64,000 nt of DNA from contig OY288247.1 of assembly GCA_958450325.1 (NCBI GenBank), positions 9,910,429 to 9,974,428 on the forward strand, read 5' to 3'. Both the position numbers and the translations under genes were made by a program. The notes under the pieces were generated by a model. The model saw only the letters and a list, made by a program, of their open reading frames with translations, was not told the origin of the DNA and searched no databases. The stretch's first letter is position 1. Every line of letters starts with the position of its first letter. The stretch is from Agrostemma githago. Its lineage: Eukaryota; Streptophyta; Magnoliopsida; Caryophyllales; Caryophyllaceae. Shown here piece after piece: positions 10,541-21,705 of the stretch.

Positions 10541-11127
10541 CCTCGGGCAAAATTGCTGTTTGTTTATTTGTTAGTTAAAAGTTTTTGTCTAGTGAGTTTG
10601 TCTTATTTTCTTTGGGTTTGCTCTTGCTTTGTTTTAGTTTGTTATGCATTTTGAGATTTGTTTAGAGTTCGTTTAGGCTAGTTCGGTTCAGATTGCTTTG
10701 TTACGCGTTCGGGTGTACGTAGTGTTCAGGTTAAGCGTGGTTCTGATGCTTGTCTTATTATCGAGCGTATTTCGTCAATGTTGATTAGTAATTGCTTCGT
10801 TATTGTTACTTTACTTGTCTTAAAAGGCGCGTGCTTTACGTGTATCGAATTTAGAGTTTCGTTTGTTTTGCTTTAGTCTGCACTGGGCAGCTCGGACGCG
10901 CATTTGTCTGCGCTCCAATCTTCAGGCGCCTAGCCCCCAACGTGTCAAGACTCGGACGCGTCACCTGAAGCAGTCGGGTTTCTGGGGATCGGGTCTGTTT
11001 AAGTAATCGAAAATTGGGGCGATTTATTCATTTGTTTTAAGTCTCGAGCGCGTCACTCCCTTCGCCTACAAATCGATTTTTCGACTTTTCTTGCCAAAGT
11101 TCGCCTCGATTTCTGTCGTACGGGCCA
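10541..11127. other. Spacer between tandem array and antisense ORF 1
   Basis: TTG-rich sequence with no convincing ORF. It may hold the promoter and leader of antisense ORF 1, but I see no clear TATA box. Confidence 0.4.
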
Positions 11128-13265
11128 ATGTCGACTCCGGGTAATCGTTTTTTACTTGTTTATTTATCGTTTTTGTTTGATTTGATTGATTATTAGTTTG
11201 TTTTGTTGAAAACCCTAGAAAATTGTTTGGGGGTTTTTGATTCGTTAAGTTTCGAGGCTTGTGCTTAGTCCCATTGTTAAATTCGGGTCGATTAGAGCTT
11301 GTTAGGTTAGTTATAAGTTCGATAGGGGTTTTCGAGGTGCGAAAATGGCTTCCTAGGGTGATAGGTTCGAAACGCTAGGGTTAGGGACCGTTTTCCCGAT
11401 TATTCCCGTGTTTATTTTGTGTAATCTCGTTCAAATAGTGTTTTTGAGGATGTGGGTAGCTCTCTTGTCGATTTTTATGGGCTAGGGTGGCTCTTAGGGC
11501 TTTCCGTGAGGTTTTGTGTGTCTTAAGACGGACCAAAAGGTTTCGTAACGACGCCGGATTTTCTCGAAACCACTTCCATCGTGACCGGGATCGAAAATGG
11601 GTTCTAACGGCCTTTTCGGAATTTTGATATCCTTATTCAAAATTTTGACCCTATTTTGACCTATTTGAGCTGTTTTAGCCTGACCTGAGGCGCGGATTTT
11701 CTCTTTTTTGTTTGATTTTGTAGTGAGAGATAACATCAAGCGTCCCGAGGAAGCTCCTAGTGATGAGATTGTCGGGACGAGTTCACAGACTCCCCGAGGG
11801 ATTCGTAGGAGACGACAGAGCACCTCGTCTCAGTGTCGTGACCCAGAGGCCATTAATGAGGCCGATTTTGATGGAGTGAGGAAGCGTAGGCTTCCGGAGA
11901 CGGTTGCTTGGAGGGCTCATGTTCCGGTTCCTGTACCGGAGGATGAGGAGATTATCTACGAGGATCCTAAGTGGGCTCGGGATTAGGATGGTCATCAGCT
12001 GCTATTTCACCTTGACCGTCACATTTCTCACCCCGTCGTGCGGGGTCTGGTGAGTGTTCTATTTGGGCTTGTTAGCTATGTCTTAGATTTTTGACTCTGG
12101 CTGGGCTAAACTAGTTTTGTTTATGCTCGTATCGTTTCGGTTTGCAGCCCCCAGGTCCGATGAGGACTTTCTCGGGCTTTACTACGTGTCTCGAGGTTTA
12201 TTTTTAGAAGTTGACCTCTGTGGTAAAGGAGATTATCGCGAGGACTGCTCTAGGTCCCGTGGTTGAGCAGTGGGTTAAGTTAGTGGGTTGCAAGACTAAG
12301 TGCAACCTTATGGTGATTAGAGCGATGATAGATCGCTTCCACGCTACTACGTCGACCTTCCACATGGCTTTTGGGGAGGTCGGGATGACCCTAGAGGATT
12401 TTGGGATGATTACGGGTTTGCCCTGGGGGCCGGATGGGATTAGGTGGGCCGCCGAAGGTCCTAGGCTAGATAGTGATGGGGTGCGGGGCCTCATCGGGGA
12501 GTGTTTACCGCATGAGGCATATAGTGCGCCTCATGCTTTGGTGAGTTTGTACATCACCGATCACTTTGAGCGAGTGGCGGTGTTAGAGGGTCGATAACCC
12601 AACACGCCAGAGCAGGATGCTCGGTTGTGGTTGTGGTATTTCCTAGGGTCGACCCACTTCTCGGATAAAGGCGAGAGGTTTAGCACTAGGATTTTCCCTC
12701 TACTAGAGGACCTGGCTCAGCTGGGTCGTTATGATTGGGTAACCGCGGCTTTCGCGGAGATGACTCGCTGGCTGCAAGTCGTGGTGAGGCCGTTGGCGAT
12801 AGATTCAGCCTCAGCTGTGCCCATCGTGGGTCCGGGCCTTATATTGGAGGTTAGCTACTCTTCTCACTCTTTTATCTCAAGTCTGCTTGGCTTTGGCTTA
12901 GTGTTTGCTAAATGTATTCTGGGTTTGTTGCAGGTTTGGATCTACTCCTATTTTCCATGTTTGGCACCCAAAACGGTGCCGGTTCACCCGAAGAGGTTCC
13001 CGGCGGGGATCGAGTGGAGGGTGGCTCAGCCTAAGAGCACTACCAGCCACTACCCGTCGGAAAATGCGCTGGTTAACAAGCTGAGTCTCGGGGATGTAAG
13101 TTTTCTTTATTCATGTCCTACTTAGCTTAGTAGCCCCCAAGGTTTAGTATTTATCGGAGTGTTAGCTCATTTGTGTAGTTGGTGGCCTGCCCTTGGGCTG
13201 GTTATGAGGGCGTGCCGGAGTATGTGGCCGCGTAGCTGACGCCTAGAAGTTACAGGAGGATGCTC
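11128..13265 (+). pseudogene. Antisense ORF 1 of Tat-C, 5' part: plant mobile domain (PMD) protein
   Basis: A split coding region runs opposite to Tat-C. A short first exon (ATGTCGACTCCGG before GTAATC) is followed by an exon from about 11723 (after TTTGTAG), a piece at 12148-12848 and another after TTGCAG at 12932. The protein contains TLEDFGMITGLPWGPDGI and YFLGSTHFSDKGERFSTRIFP, the usual wording of the plant mobile domain (PF10536) shared by MAIL1-like host proteins and transposons. In-frame stops at 11984, about 12204 and 12595, among others, show decay. It is cut at 13266 by Athila-A and resumes at about 17741. Confidence 0.75.
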
Positions 13266-13555
13266 TATTGTGTGCCAAATTTGGACCGTTTTTCCTCCCA
13301 TTTAGACCCGTTTTTCCTCCGTTTTGCGAGAATAGAGTGCGATTATCGCCGTATTTTGCGTAATTCTCGCATTAGTGTCTCTCTTTTACATTTTACGTGT
13401 TTTTGGTAGTTTTCTGTCTATTTTGATAGGATTTTGACCGAAAACGTGTTTGAGCTTCTACGAGCATGAGAGAGATACGGTCCAAGAGCAAAGCACACAA
13501 CTAAAAGTTCGAGTAATCCAATTGATCGACGAAGAAGGAGACCGAAAAAGAGGAG

Positions 13556-13830
13556 AGACTCCACCGGGTGAAACTTCACCTGGTGAGTCATCACCGAGCG
13601 AAGTTTCGCCCGACGACATTTTCCACTCCCCAAAGATTTTCATGGCAGCTTCCACCGGGCGAAACGACCGGGCGAAATTTCGCCCACTGGGTGAAATTTC
13701 GCCCGATGGAGAAAGACGCCAAAAATGACGATTCGTGAAGAAAATCTCACCGAGTGAAATTTCACCCGGTGGTGCCTATGTCGTCAACCGCAGGGTGAAG
13801 TTTTGCCCCATGAAGATGCAAAGGGTGAAG
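13556..13830. promoter_or_regulatory. GGGYGAAA/TTTCRCCC palindrome cluster in U3
   Basis: At least eight variants of CCGGGTGAAA, GGGCGAAATTTCGCCC and TTTCACCCGGTG fall in 275 bp, 60-340 bp upstream of the LTR TATA box. The same cluster is present in the two other Athila LTR copies and near the Athila-B 3' ORF. The half-site TTTCGCCC fits the loose plant E2F consensus WTTSSCSS, but a binding role is only a guess. Confidence 0.6.
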
Positions 13831-13893
13831 GTCTAGGCTTAATGAAGAAGGATTGGATTATGGGCCTTAAACTTGTGTGACCCATTAAGGAAC

Positions 13894-13905
13894 TCTATAT
13901 ATACT
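13894..13905 (+). promoter_or_regulatory. TATA box of Athila-A LTR
   Basis: CTCTATATATAC lies 630 bp into the LTR, directly downstream of the palindrome cluster. The equivalent in Athila-B is GTATATATATAC near 33272 on the minus strand. Confidence 0.6.
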
Positions 13906-15127
13906 TATCCTAGGATTTTGAGCCAAAGGAGGAGGAAGTAGAATCTTAAATTGTGCCTCCTTAGCTAAGGGTAGGAGATCTCCATAGTAGTAGTAGTAGT
14001 AGTTTGTAGTAAGTTTCCTAGAAAATTCTCTAAACAATTAGTAGATCTACTTAGTATTAGTGTAATTAGTAGACAAGTTTTCATCTTTGTGAAGATTATT
14101 GAAGATTCAAGGGTTTTGCAAGGGTTTATGTGACAAAACCCTTGTACTATTTCTTGAAGATTTATATTGCTCATATTGAAGATTGAAGATTTATGCATGA
14201 ATTAGTGACAAATTCTTGTATATTTCTCCCAAGATTCAATCTTTATTATTAATCTTCACCTTTCACCTTAGATTTCTCCATAGTTGGTAAATTCTCTCCT
14301 CTCCCTTCTCTCCATTAGTTAGATTATGTTTTTCTCTCTTTTCTTAGTTTCCCTCTTAGTGTAATTGTTAGTGTAGTTTTCTTAGTTTCTCTTAGTATAA
14401 TTGTTAGTGTAGTTTTCTTGGTTTCTCTCTTAATATAATTGTTAGTGTATTTTTTATAGTTTCTCTCTTAGTGTAATTGTTAGTGTAGGTTTTATGCATG
14501 CTTTAGTTAGATTATCCTTAGTTAGTGTATTGTTGATTATCACTATGATTAGTGAGTAGATTCCTTGTTGGGGAATTAGGGAGGAGGATTTGGATTACTT
14601 GATTCAAGGGATGTTGGTGGGTTGTTTACTTGTTGATTGTCAATTTTAAGGTTTTTGTGTCTTTGTTGACCTAGAATCGCGACTAGGCCGACCTTGACTC
14701 GCCTCTACCAATATGGGGAAACTCGGGGTAGAAATTACTTTAATTTGAGACTTACCCTTTCGTCGCGAAAGCGGGTTTAGGTAGGTCGGGTGAAGAAACC
14801 GAAGGGTGGCACTCTCCCTTTTCGACGTTGTAACTAAAACTCGATCCCGGGACTTTTAAGACCCCATTTCCGAATCCCGACTCTCCCCAACACCTCTCCT
14901 ATTATTGTCCCTAGTCTCGGTAGTGTAGTTCGCTAGCATTAGTTAGACTCCTCTCATCCCAAAACCCCTATCTCAATCCCGATCACGATTGAGCTCTAGA
15001 CTTGACCAATACGGCTTAACCCCTCTCCCTGTGGATCGATCCCGACCTACCACTACTACACTAGTTAGGTTAGTCGGAGTTATAAATATTGTTTGATTGT
15101 ACGGGTCGCGACGCCCGCGCATCAAAA

Positions 15128-15145
15128 TGGCGCCGTTGCCGGGGA
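15128..15145 (+). other. Primer-binding site of Athila-A
   Basis: TGGCGCCGTTGCCGGGGA lies three bases after the LTR end. This is the usual PBS of Athila-lineage elements and primes first-strand (minus-strand) DNA from a host tRNA 3' end. Confidence 0.85.
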
Positions 15146-15419
15146 GACGGTGACTAGTTAATTGATTAAGTCTTAGTTTTATTGTGATTGGATAATTGTT
15201 TTTCTTTCCTCTTACCCTAGTGCCATTAGGTGCTAGGAGGACTCATCGTTTGTTGAGTTTTTGCTAGGTACACTCTTGATTTAGGTTGCTTGATCCCCAT
15301 TCGGAGAGCAAGTCGCTTGGAAACATTGTGACCGAAGCAACAACTCGATAGTGTAATCCTCCATCAATTTCACCATTTCTCAACACTCCATCCTCAAAAC
15401 AACTTCCAAGGATTCAAGT

Positions 15420-16637
15420 ATGGCTACACTTGGGTCCCATTCTCAACCATCTATTGAAGAGATTTCTTCACCCGTCTTCATTGGAGCCATCCCGAAGAGT
15501 TTCGAGCTTAAACCTTCCATCATCCATTTAATTCAACAACAAACTTTCCGAGGTTTGCCGGATGAAGATGTGATAGAGCATGTTTGTCCTTTCAAGGAAA
15601 GTCTTATTGGTGTCAAGCTTGAAGGTGTCACCGAGTGCCAACTACGTCGGATTCTCTTTCCTCGCACCTTGCGTGATGGAGCAAGGAGATGGATTAAGAG
15701 ATTCCCCAACAATACTTTTCGCACTTGGGAACACTTGAGCAACGCATTCCTCGAAAAATACTACCCACCATCCAAGACCAACAAATTCCGAAGAGAAATT
15801 CAAACATTCCAACAACAAGAAAATGAGAGCATAAGTAAAGCCTGTGACCGATTTCAAACGTTGCAAAGGAAATGTCCGCACCACGGCATCCCTAGTTGGC
15901 TTTTACTTCATATATTCTTCCACTCGTTGTTGGATAATGCCAAAGATAATGTTAATGCGGCGGCAAAAGGCGATTTCTTTTTGTTAAATGAAATCGAATC
16001 TACAAAACTCATTGAAAGGATAGCCAAGAATGATGAATACTCCGAAAATGATCAACATGAAGAGCTAAGTGATGACTCGACATCGTCAACCGAGAGTAGA
16101 ACCGAACTTGAAGCTAGAGTTGAGGAGTTGGTTAAGCAATTTGAATTCTATGTTGCTAGAACCAATTCTCCACCTAAGACTAGAACATCTCCACCAAGAA
16201 GAATAAGTTCACCGAGACGATCGTCCATTTCACCACCTAAATTGTATCATATTGAAATTTCATGTGATCATTGTGGGAGATATGACTACGATTCCGAATT
16301 GTGTATGAGAAAGGAAAGTGCTTTTCAAGCCAACACCCAAAGAACCCATGAAAAATCTCAAACGAACAATCCTAATTCGGGGACCGGATTTTATTCCATG
16401 CCTACTCAAGGATCATATCCTTTTCCAAGAGCCCCCAATCAAAGGGTTTATCCTAAATCTCATGGCTTCTACTATCAACCGAGACCTCCTCACACAAATC
16501 AATTCAATCAAGGCTATTACTATCCTCAAGGACCGCCTAGACCAAACTATGTTCCTCCCTTTGGAAACAATTCTCCATTCAATCAAGGTCCTCCAAGGAA
16601 CTTTCAAGGTAACTTTCAATCCCTTTATGACATTTAA
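15420..16637 (+). CDS. gag: Athila-A Gag polyprotein part
   Basis: An open frame of 405 codons follows the PBS leader. The region of residues 75-190 (RWIKRFPNNTFRTWEHLSNAF, then FQTLQRKCPHHGIPSWLLLH) is a retrotransposon gag capsid domain. A basic Ser/Pro-rich segment follows at about 255-280, then one CDHCGRYDYDSELC zinc-knuckle-like motif, and a Pro/Gln/Asn-rich tail. In this family gag and protease normally form one reading frame. Here a TAA at 16635-16637 separates them, and the protease ORF continues in the same frame, so the stop is probably a point mutation. Gag would make the particle core in the cytoplasm. Confidence 0.85.
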   Translation: MATLGSHSQPSIEEISSPVFIGAIPKSFELKPSIIHLIQQQTFRGLPDEDVIEHVCPFKESLIGVKLEGVTECQLRRILFPRTLRDGARRWIKRFPNNTFRTWEHLSNAFLEKYYPPSKTNKFRREIQTFQQQENESISKACDRFQTLQRKCPHHGIPSWLLLHIFFHSLLDNAKDNVNAAAKGDFFLLNEIESTKLIERIAKNDEYSENDQHEELSDDSTSSTESRTELEARVEELVKQFEFYVARTNSPPKTRTSPPRRISSPRRSSISPPKLYHIEISCDHCGRYDYDSELCMRKESAFQANTQRTHEKSQTNNPNSGTGFYSMPTQGSYPFPRAPNQRVYPKSHGFYYQPRPPHTNQFNQGYYYPQGPPRPNYVPPFGNNSPFNQGPPRNFQGNFQSLYDI

Positions 16638-16655
16638 CAAACCATCAATTTTCTA

Positions 16656-17660
16656 TTGAAAGAAAATGCGTCAAACCGAGCTAGACTTGAAGCTTTAGAG
16701 GCACATTCGGCCTCGCAAGCCCAATCTTCTCAAGAGCCAACCGATTCTTTCAATCATGCATCCGTGAATGCCATTAAGGTAATGAGCAAAAAGGAACCGG
16801 TGAAACCCTTTGACCCACAAAATACATCTCATCCCTCAATCAATGAAAATGGTGAGAAAGTGGTTAAGGACATAACCGAAAGACCAAGAAGAGATCCATC
16901 AAAGTACCTTGTAGGAGACATTGCGTACGTTATTGAACAAATTTCAATAGAGTACACGAACTTAATCTCTAGAATTGAGGTACCACCCCTGAATGACATG
17001 CCACAAACCTCATTCAACAACCAAGCCTTGGGCATGATAACATTCACCGACCTTATCAAGAATATTGATACAAGCGCATCCATGCCTACCCCGTCCGATT
17101 ACATCCGAGACATCATTTTGAAACCCGCCGAGAAGGAAAAAGTTCCCATATCTCCAAAGTCCAATCCTAGAGTCACAATTCCCATCAAACTAGGAGATCC
17201 GGGTAGCTTTGTCGTTCCATGCTCCATCGACCATGTCTTAATAGACCGAGCTTTGTGCGACCTTGGAGCCGACATTAGTTTGATGCCCTTAGCCATTGCT
17301 CGCACTATTTATATTAAAGACTTGGATTACTTTCCCGTGAACGTGCAAATGGCCGATGGAACCACTAAAGAGCCCTACGGATTGGCTCGTAATCTCATGG
17401 TTAATGTGGGGAATTTATATATCCCCACCGACTTCGTCATTTTAGACATGCCAATTGAGGAGAGAAATCCTATCCTCTTGGGACGGCCTTTTCTAGCTAC
17501 CGGTGGGGTAATTATCGATGTAAAGCGAGGACGTTTATCTTTCAATGTCGCTAATGAAATGGTCCAATTTGTGCTTCCCGTGTTCCTTCCCGAAGATCCT
17601 CCTAATACGGAGTTTTGGAACCAAATGGTGGAGTTCCCATCAAATGAAGAACCTTCTACC
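16656..17660 (+). pseudogene. Athila-A protease region, truncated
   Basis: Same frame as gag. The aspartic protease signature is seen as LIDRALCDLGADISLMPLAI, with the catalytic Asp in DLGA, followed by the flap-like segment VQMADGTTKEPYG and the LGRPFLATGGVIID motif typical of Ty3/gypsy retropepsins. The coding sequence breaks near 17660 and runs into 80 bp of scrambled sequence with a duplicated CCGACCAATCTGTT, then into the Tat-C antisense ORF. Everything of pol beyond protease is absent. Confidence 0.8.
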
Positions 17661-17740
17661 GACCAATCTGTTTTTTGCGGTTTGTTGTTTCCTTCCCGAA
17701 GATTTGTTTTTGCGGTTTATCATTTCCTTGCCCCCTGACC

Positions 17741-18498
17741 GACCAATCTGTTGTTTTCTCAGCTGACCGATCCGGCTGATGAAATCAAGCCCCCGGATTT
17801 TCCCCTGACACTGCTTAGGGTGGATGCGGCTGAGATACCTTTCACCGAGCCCCTCCCTTCGTGTTCTGCTGAGGAGATGGATGCTGGGATAGAGTGGCGT
17901 GACCTGGTGTACCGGGTAAGTTTTGGCTTTCGTTTTGGGCTTGTGTTCTAAGAGTTAGGATTGGTTTGTCTAACTTCCGTGGTTTCACTTTTCAGGTTTC
18001 ATCAACTTGCCATCAGCGGTTGTGGCAGGCCGCCAACCGCTTCCGGGCCTATGCCTCGAGGGTTTCCCGTGATACTTTGGGACCTCGATCGGTGAGTTTG
18101 TGCGATTAGGGTGCTTTTCTAGGCTGTTGGCGTACCCTCCTAATGATATGGTGGGGCAGCTGGAGACTCGGGTGACCGAGCTCAAGGCGGAAGCGGCTGA
18201 GGCGCGACAGCTTCTGCAATCTCGGGCTGACGAGATCGCCTTCCTAAAGGAGCAGCAGGCTCGGTCTCAAGGTGAGACCTTTGCGCAAGGTGAAGCCAGA
18301 CATCGGGTTGAAAGGGAGGCTGAGGCTACGGGTGCTAGTGAGGAGATGGGAGGAGTCCCCGAGACAGTTACCTTAGACATGCTGTCGGGGATGGATGGTA
18401 GTGAGTCTCCTCTTATAGACTTGGAGGATCTAGGTTTAGATGGCAACCTTTGCGAGGTTGTGATAGCTATTGGTGCGGCTTCTAGGGGCCCTTCCTAG
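17741..18498 (+). pseudogene. Antisense ORF 1 of Tat-C, 3' part
   Basis: Coding text resumes after Athila-A. An exon ending DAGIEWRDLVYR before GTAAGT is followed by an exon starting about 17998 after TTTTCAG (SSTCHQRLWQAANRFRAYAS) and ending before GTGAGT, then a last exon with a coiled-coil segment (ETRVTELKAEAAEARQLLQ) and an acidic C-terminus, with a stop at 18498. Clean splice signals show that this was a spliced gene on the plus strand, opposite to the retroelement that carries it. Confidence 0.65.
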
Positions 18499-19466
18499 CC
18501 TCGATTTGTGTATGAATTTGTATATGTTGTATATTTGTTTTTAAATCTTAGTATTTCAATTAGCTAGATTAGTCTCGTGTTTTTGTTTGGCGAATTGTTT
18601 ACCTAGATTGACAAGTAATTACTTTTGCGTTCATTCATTTGCGATCTGACCCAGTTTGGGGTGCGTTGACGTTGCACAGAGGTATGAAAACAATCCTTTT
18701 GGATGTTTTGAAATGCGTTAATTTGAGTCGGGAATCAAATCAGATAGTACGTCGATTAAAATATTTTGACTCGAGATGGACGAGATGTAAAATGCTAACA
18801 TAAAATATTAGCGTGTTTTGACCGAGTATATTAGGAGATGAGTTTAGTTGCTTTGACATTCAGAACGAAATCTGAATTTTAAAATTTGGGCAACTTTTGA
18901 AAAAAATTAGACCACTTTTGCATACTCATAATATTGCCCTGTGAAAAAGTTAGACCACTTTTTGCATACTTATAATATTGCCTTGTTAGGCTACAGACGC
19001 GACTTGATGATGACTGCCAATAGGCTACAACACGCCTAGGTGGGGTAGCTTATCCTCCTAAAAAATAAAAAACGTCTAAGTCCCGAGCGTCCGACGGGTG
19101 AACTCACGTTCCTGTGGTCCCTGCATGGGTGCTTCATTTTTCAAGGCGGGTTTTAACGATTTCGGGAGGTCGTTCCTGATGTCCGGGGTGTCATGTGGTA
19201 ACCATGGTTACGATATGGGATCGGTGTTTCTACCTTTGGGGTTGCTCTAGATGTTGCCCGCTTATATGTGGGCGCTTGGGCTGAGGCTCACGGGTCCAAG
19301 GACGCCTGGGCTCGGGCGTCTAGGCCGAGGCGGTTCGGGTCCGGGTTATGGAAATTTTTGTCGTTTCCTAATTCTTGTGGGATTAGGGCTATATATACGG
19401 GTTGTGGGTGCTCGTTTTAGACATACTAGGATACCCATAGAGTCTAGCACGTCTATATTTAGCGTC
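18499..19466. other. Spacer between the two antisense ORFs
   Basis: No gene is visible. A 58-bp direct duplication containing TTAGACCACTTTT and GCATACT.ATAATATTGCC lies at 18895-18985. A possible TATA box (GGGCTATATATACGGG) at 19386-19400, about 70 bp before the next ATG, suggests that antisense ORF 2 has its own promoter. Confidence 0.5.
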
Positions 19467-20939
19467 ATGTCGGGTTTTGGGAATGTTCTTTCCGAGTGGG
19501 CTAGTTCTTTTAAGAAGTGTGACCCCGAGATTTGTTCAAATGATGGTTTGTCAGTGGTTGTCGCGCTAAGTCGAGTCAAGGTACATGATGACTTCTTATT
19601 GGCATGCTCTAGGTTTTGGGACTCGAAGGGCCATGTTTTTGCTTTTCTCGGGGGTAAAATTTGTCCTTTGCCCGAAGAGATAGATGCTATAGGTGGGTGG
19701 AGCTCGGTTCGTCCTTGTGTGCCCTATGGGGATGACGCTTATGTGGAGCGGTTTTACCATTTTTTGGATCTTTCGTCATTGGAGGAGGCTAAAGGTTATT
19801 TTGGTAAGGATGACAATGACTTAGAGTTGCTTTCTAAGGCGTTCTCACAGGTTGGTTCTCATCATGTTTCGGCCTTAGCGTGTAGGCGCGCTTTTAATGT
19901 TGCGATGGCTTGCTATCACCTTTTTGAGGATGCGAGGGCGCGTGAGGGCTGGGGTAACCCTCGAGTTTTGGATGTGGTGATGGGGATGGAACATGGACGA
20001 TCACCTTCTTTGCTCATTTTGGGTGAGCTTATTCTAGGTCTTAATGCTCGTGCTCGACTCCACGATGCATCTTTCCGAGGTTTCAGGATCATTTTACAGT
20101 TTTTTATTTTATTTCTGTAGCTTGGTTTTCTTTGTTTTGTGGTTGCTTTGGCTTGGAGGTGTGATGTTTTGTCGTGTTTTGTACAGGTTTGGTTGCAAGA
20201 ACAGCTTGGTTTAGTCGACCCTCCCCGATGCATCAAAGGTTATAGCTATAAGGGTTTCACGGGTCGGAAGACGGCGCAGGTGTGGGGCAAGGGTCATAAG
20301 GAGAAGGAGTGGCTCTCCTATTTGGCTAAGGATGAGGTGATCGCTAGATGGTCTATCCCGTGGTAGAATATTAGTGGGCGTACCGGATTTCCATTTTCGT
20401 CTTCAACATGGGCTTTGTTAATACTATCTATGAGGGATCAGGTTTATATTTACCCGGGCATGTTGTCAAATCAAATGGGTGTTCAACCTTCCATTCCCGA
20501 GGATGCTAAGGTTATTTCTAGTTCTGACCCATGGACCGAGGATTTGTTTAGGAAATTTAGGGCGCCTTGGGAGCAGAGGTTCTTGCGTCCCGTCGTTCGA
20601 CCGACCGACAATGCTTCGTCCGGCGGAGGGTTTGTGAACACCCATCAGGACAGAGTAAACTTAAAACCTAGGAAGACAACACCACTAAGGGGCGAGGAGG
20701 TGACTCGAGAGACTAAGTGCCTGACCAAAGACAGTGTTACCGATCCTAGTTCTGTCAGTTCATCTAAGCGGGCCAAGACTAACGAGACCCATATTAAAAT
20801 CGTGGAAGAGGAAGGAAAGTTTGACTGGCTGGGCTCGTCTTTGGCTAGGGCGTTAGAAGCTTGCCTTCAGAAGATCGAGGATGAGGAACGCAAGCAGGTA
20901 CACCCGAATGGCAAAGGAAAAGTAAAGTTGGACCGGTAG
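19467..20939 (+). pseudogene. Antisense ORF 2 of Tat-C, retroelement-borne gene of unknown function
   Basis: ATG at 19467 (MSGFGNVLSEWASSFKKCDP) opens a coding exon to about 20083. An intron ends TTGTACAG at 20187 and coding continues in one frame to 20939, interrupted by a single TAG at 20364. The exon-1 segment FLGGKICPLPEEIDAIGGW resembles antisense-ORF proteins of Tat elements and PMD-like proteins, but I cannot place it firmly. The C-terminal exon is charged and ends in a Lys-rich tail (NGKGKVKLDR), possibly nuclear. With one stop in about 450 codons it is better preserved than ORF 1. It lies antisense, between the integrase and ORF 1. Confidence 0.6.
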
Positions 20940-21129
20940 AGCTCAGCTATTTTGTATTATGTATTATTAGTTGATATTATGTGGCGTATTAGTACTAGTT
21001 TTTATGGAGTTTTGACACGTTGTTGACTTCCGGGATGTCCGGGTTTCAGATGTTCGATGTAAATGCCTCGACAAAGGCTCGATTTAACCAAATTTTGTTA
21101 TTAATGAGAAGGACGTATATTTTTTTTAT

Positions 21130-21415
21130 TTTTTTTCGTGGTGGCTCGCAACTCGATTCTTCATTTTGCCCGGAGCGCCCTTTCGGGTTTTCACCCCGTT
21201 CTCGGCTCACCATATTTTATTTTATTTTATTTTTGCTCTTTTTTTTACGGCTCGCAACTCGATTCTTCATTTTGCCCGGGGCGCCCTTTCGGGTTTTCAC
21301 CCCGTCCTCGGCTCGTCATTTTTTTTTACGACGGCTCGCAACTCGTTTCTTCATTTTACCCAGGGCGCCCTTTCGGGTTTTCACCCCGTCCTCGGCTCGT
21401 CGTTTGTGCTTCGTC
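21130..21415. repeat. Three tandem copies of a 90-100 bp unit
   Basis: GGCTCGCAACTCG.TTCTTCATTTT.CCC is followed by GCGCCCTTTCGGGTTTTCACCCCGT. The set recurs at 21145, 21248 and 21335, separated by T-rich stretches. It lies between antisense ORF 2 and the end of integrase. Overlapping ORFs in three frames here are repeat artefacts. Confidence 0.85.
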
Positions 21416-21705
21416 ATTTTAAATCACTCGTTGGTTAAGACGTGAAAGGAGTCCCGTTTTGTACACGAATCGATTAACCGATTTTTGTTTGTTTGTTTGT
21501 TTGTTTTGGTTTGGTTGTACACAGAGAAGGGTTCCCTACGTATCCATTTTGAGGCGGAACCAAACCATGTTCGTAGTTCATTCGAAAAGCGCGAGTGATT
21601 TTGCTTTAGACTCGTTTATGCGATTTATCGATGCGAATTTGGATTTTGTTTTTGTTTTTTTTGCTTCCCCCTAAGTCGGAGGTCGGGACGTGATTTTCAG
21701 AGTGT

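Larger units (their letters stand above)
13266..15124 (+). repeat. Athila-A 5' LTR, 1.86 kb
   Basis: Starts TATTGTGTGCCAAATTTGG and ends CGCGCATCA just before the PBS. It is homologous to the reverse complement of 32121-33910. It contains a palindrome cluster (13556-13830), a TATA box near 13896, and a short direct-repeat series of TTTCTCTTAGTGTAATTGTTAGTGTAG at 14340-14490. Confidence 0.85.
13266..17660 (+). mobile_element. Athila-A: truncated Athila-lineage element, plus strand
   Basis: A 5' LTR (13266-15124), PBS, gag and protease are present. Reverse transcriptase, RNase H, integrase, the ATHILA 3' ORF and the 3' LTR are missing. The sequence breaks off near 17660 within text also present in Athila-B (CCATC.AATGAAGAACC.TCTACCGA). 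The LTR begins TATTGTGTGCC, with TG changed to TA relative to Athila-B. The element interrupts antisense ORF 1 of Tat-C, so it is younger than Tat-C. No target duplication can be tested because the right end is lost. Confidence 0.8.

Noticed and set aside
21020..21445. Three overlapping plus-strand ORFs with repeated FSPRSRL-like segments
   Set aside because: They are frames of the 90-100 bp tandem unit and not a gene.
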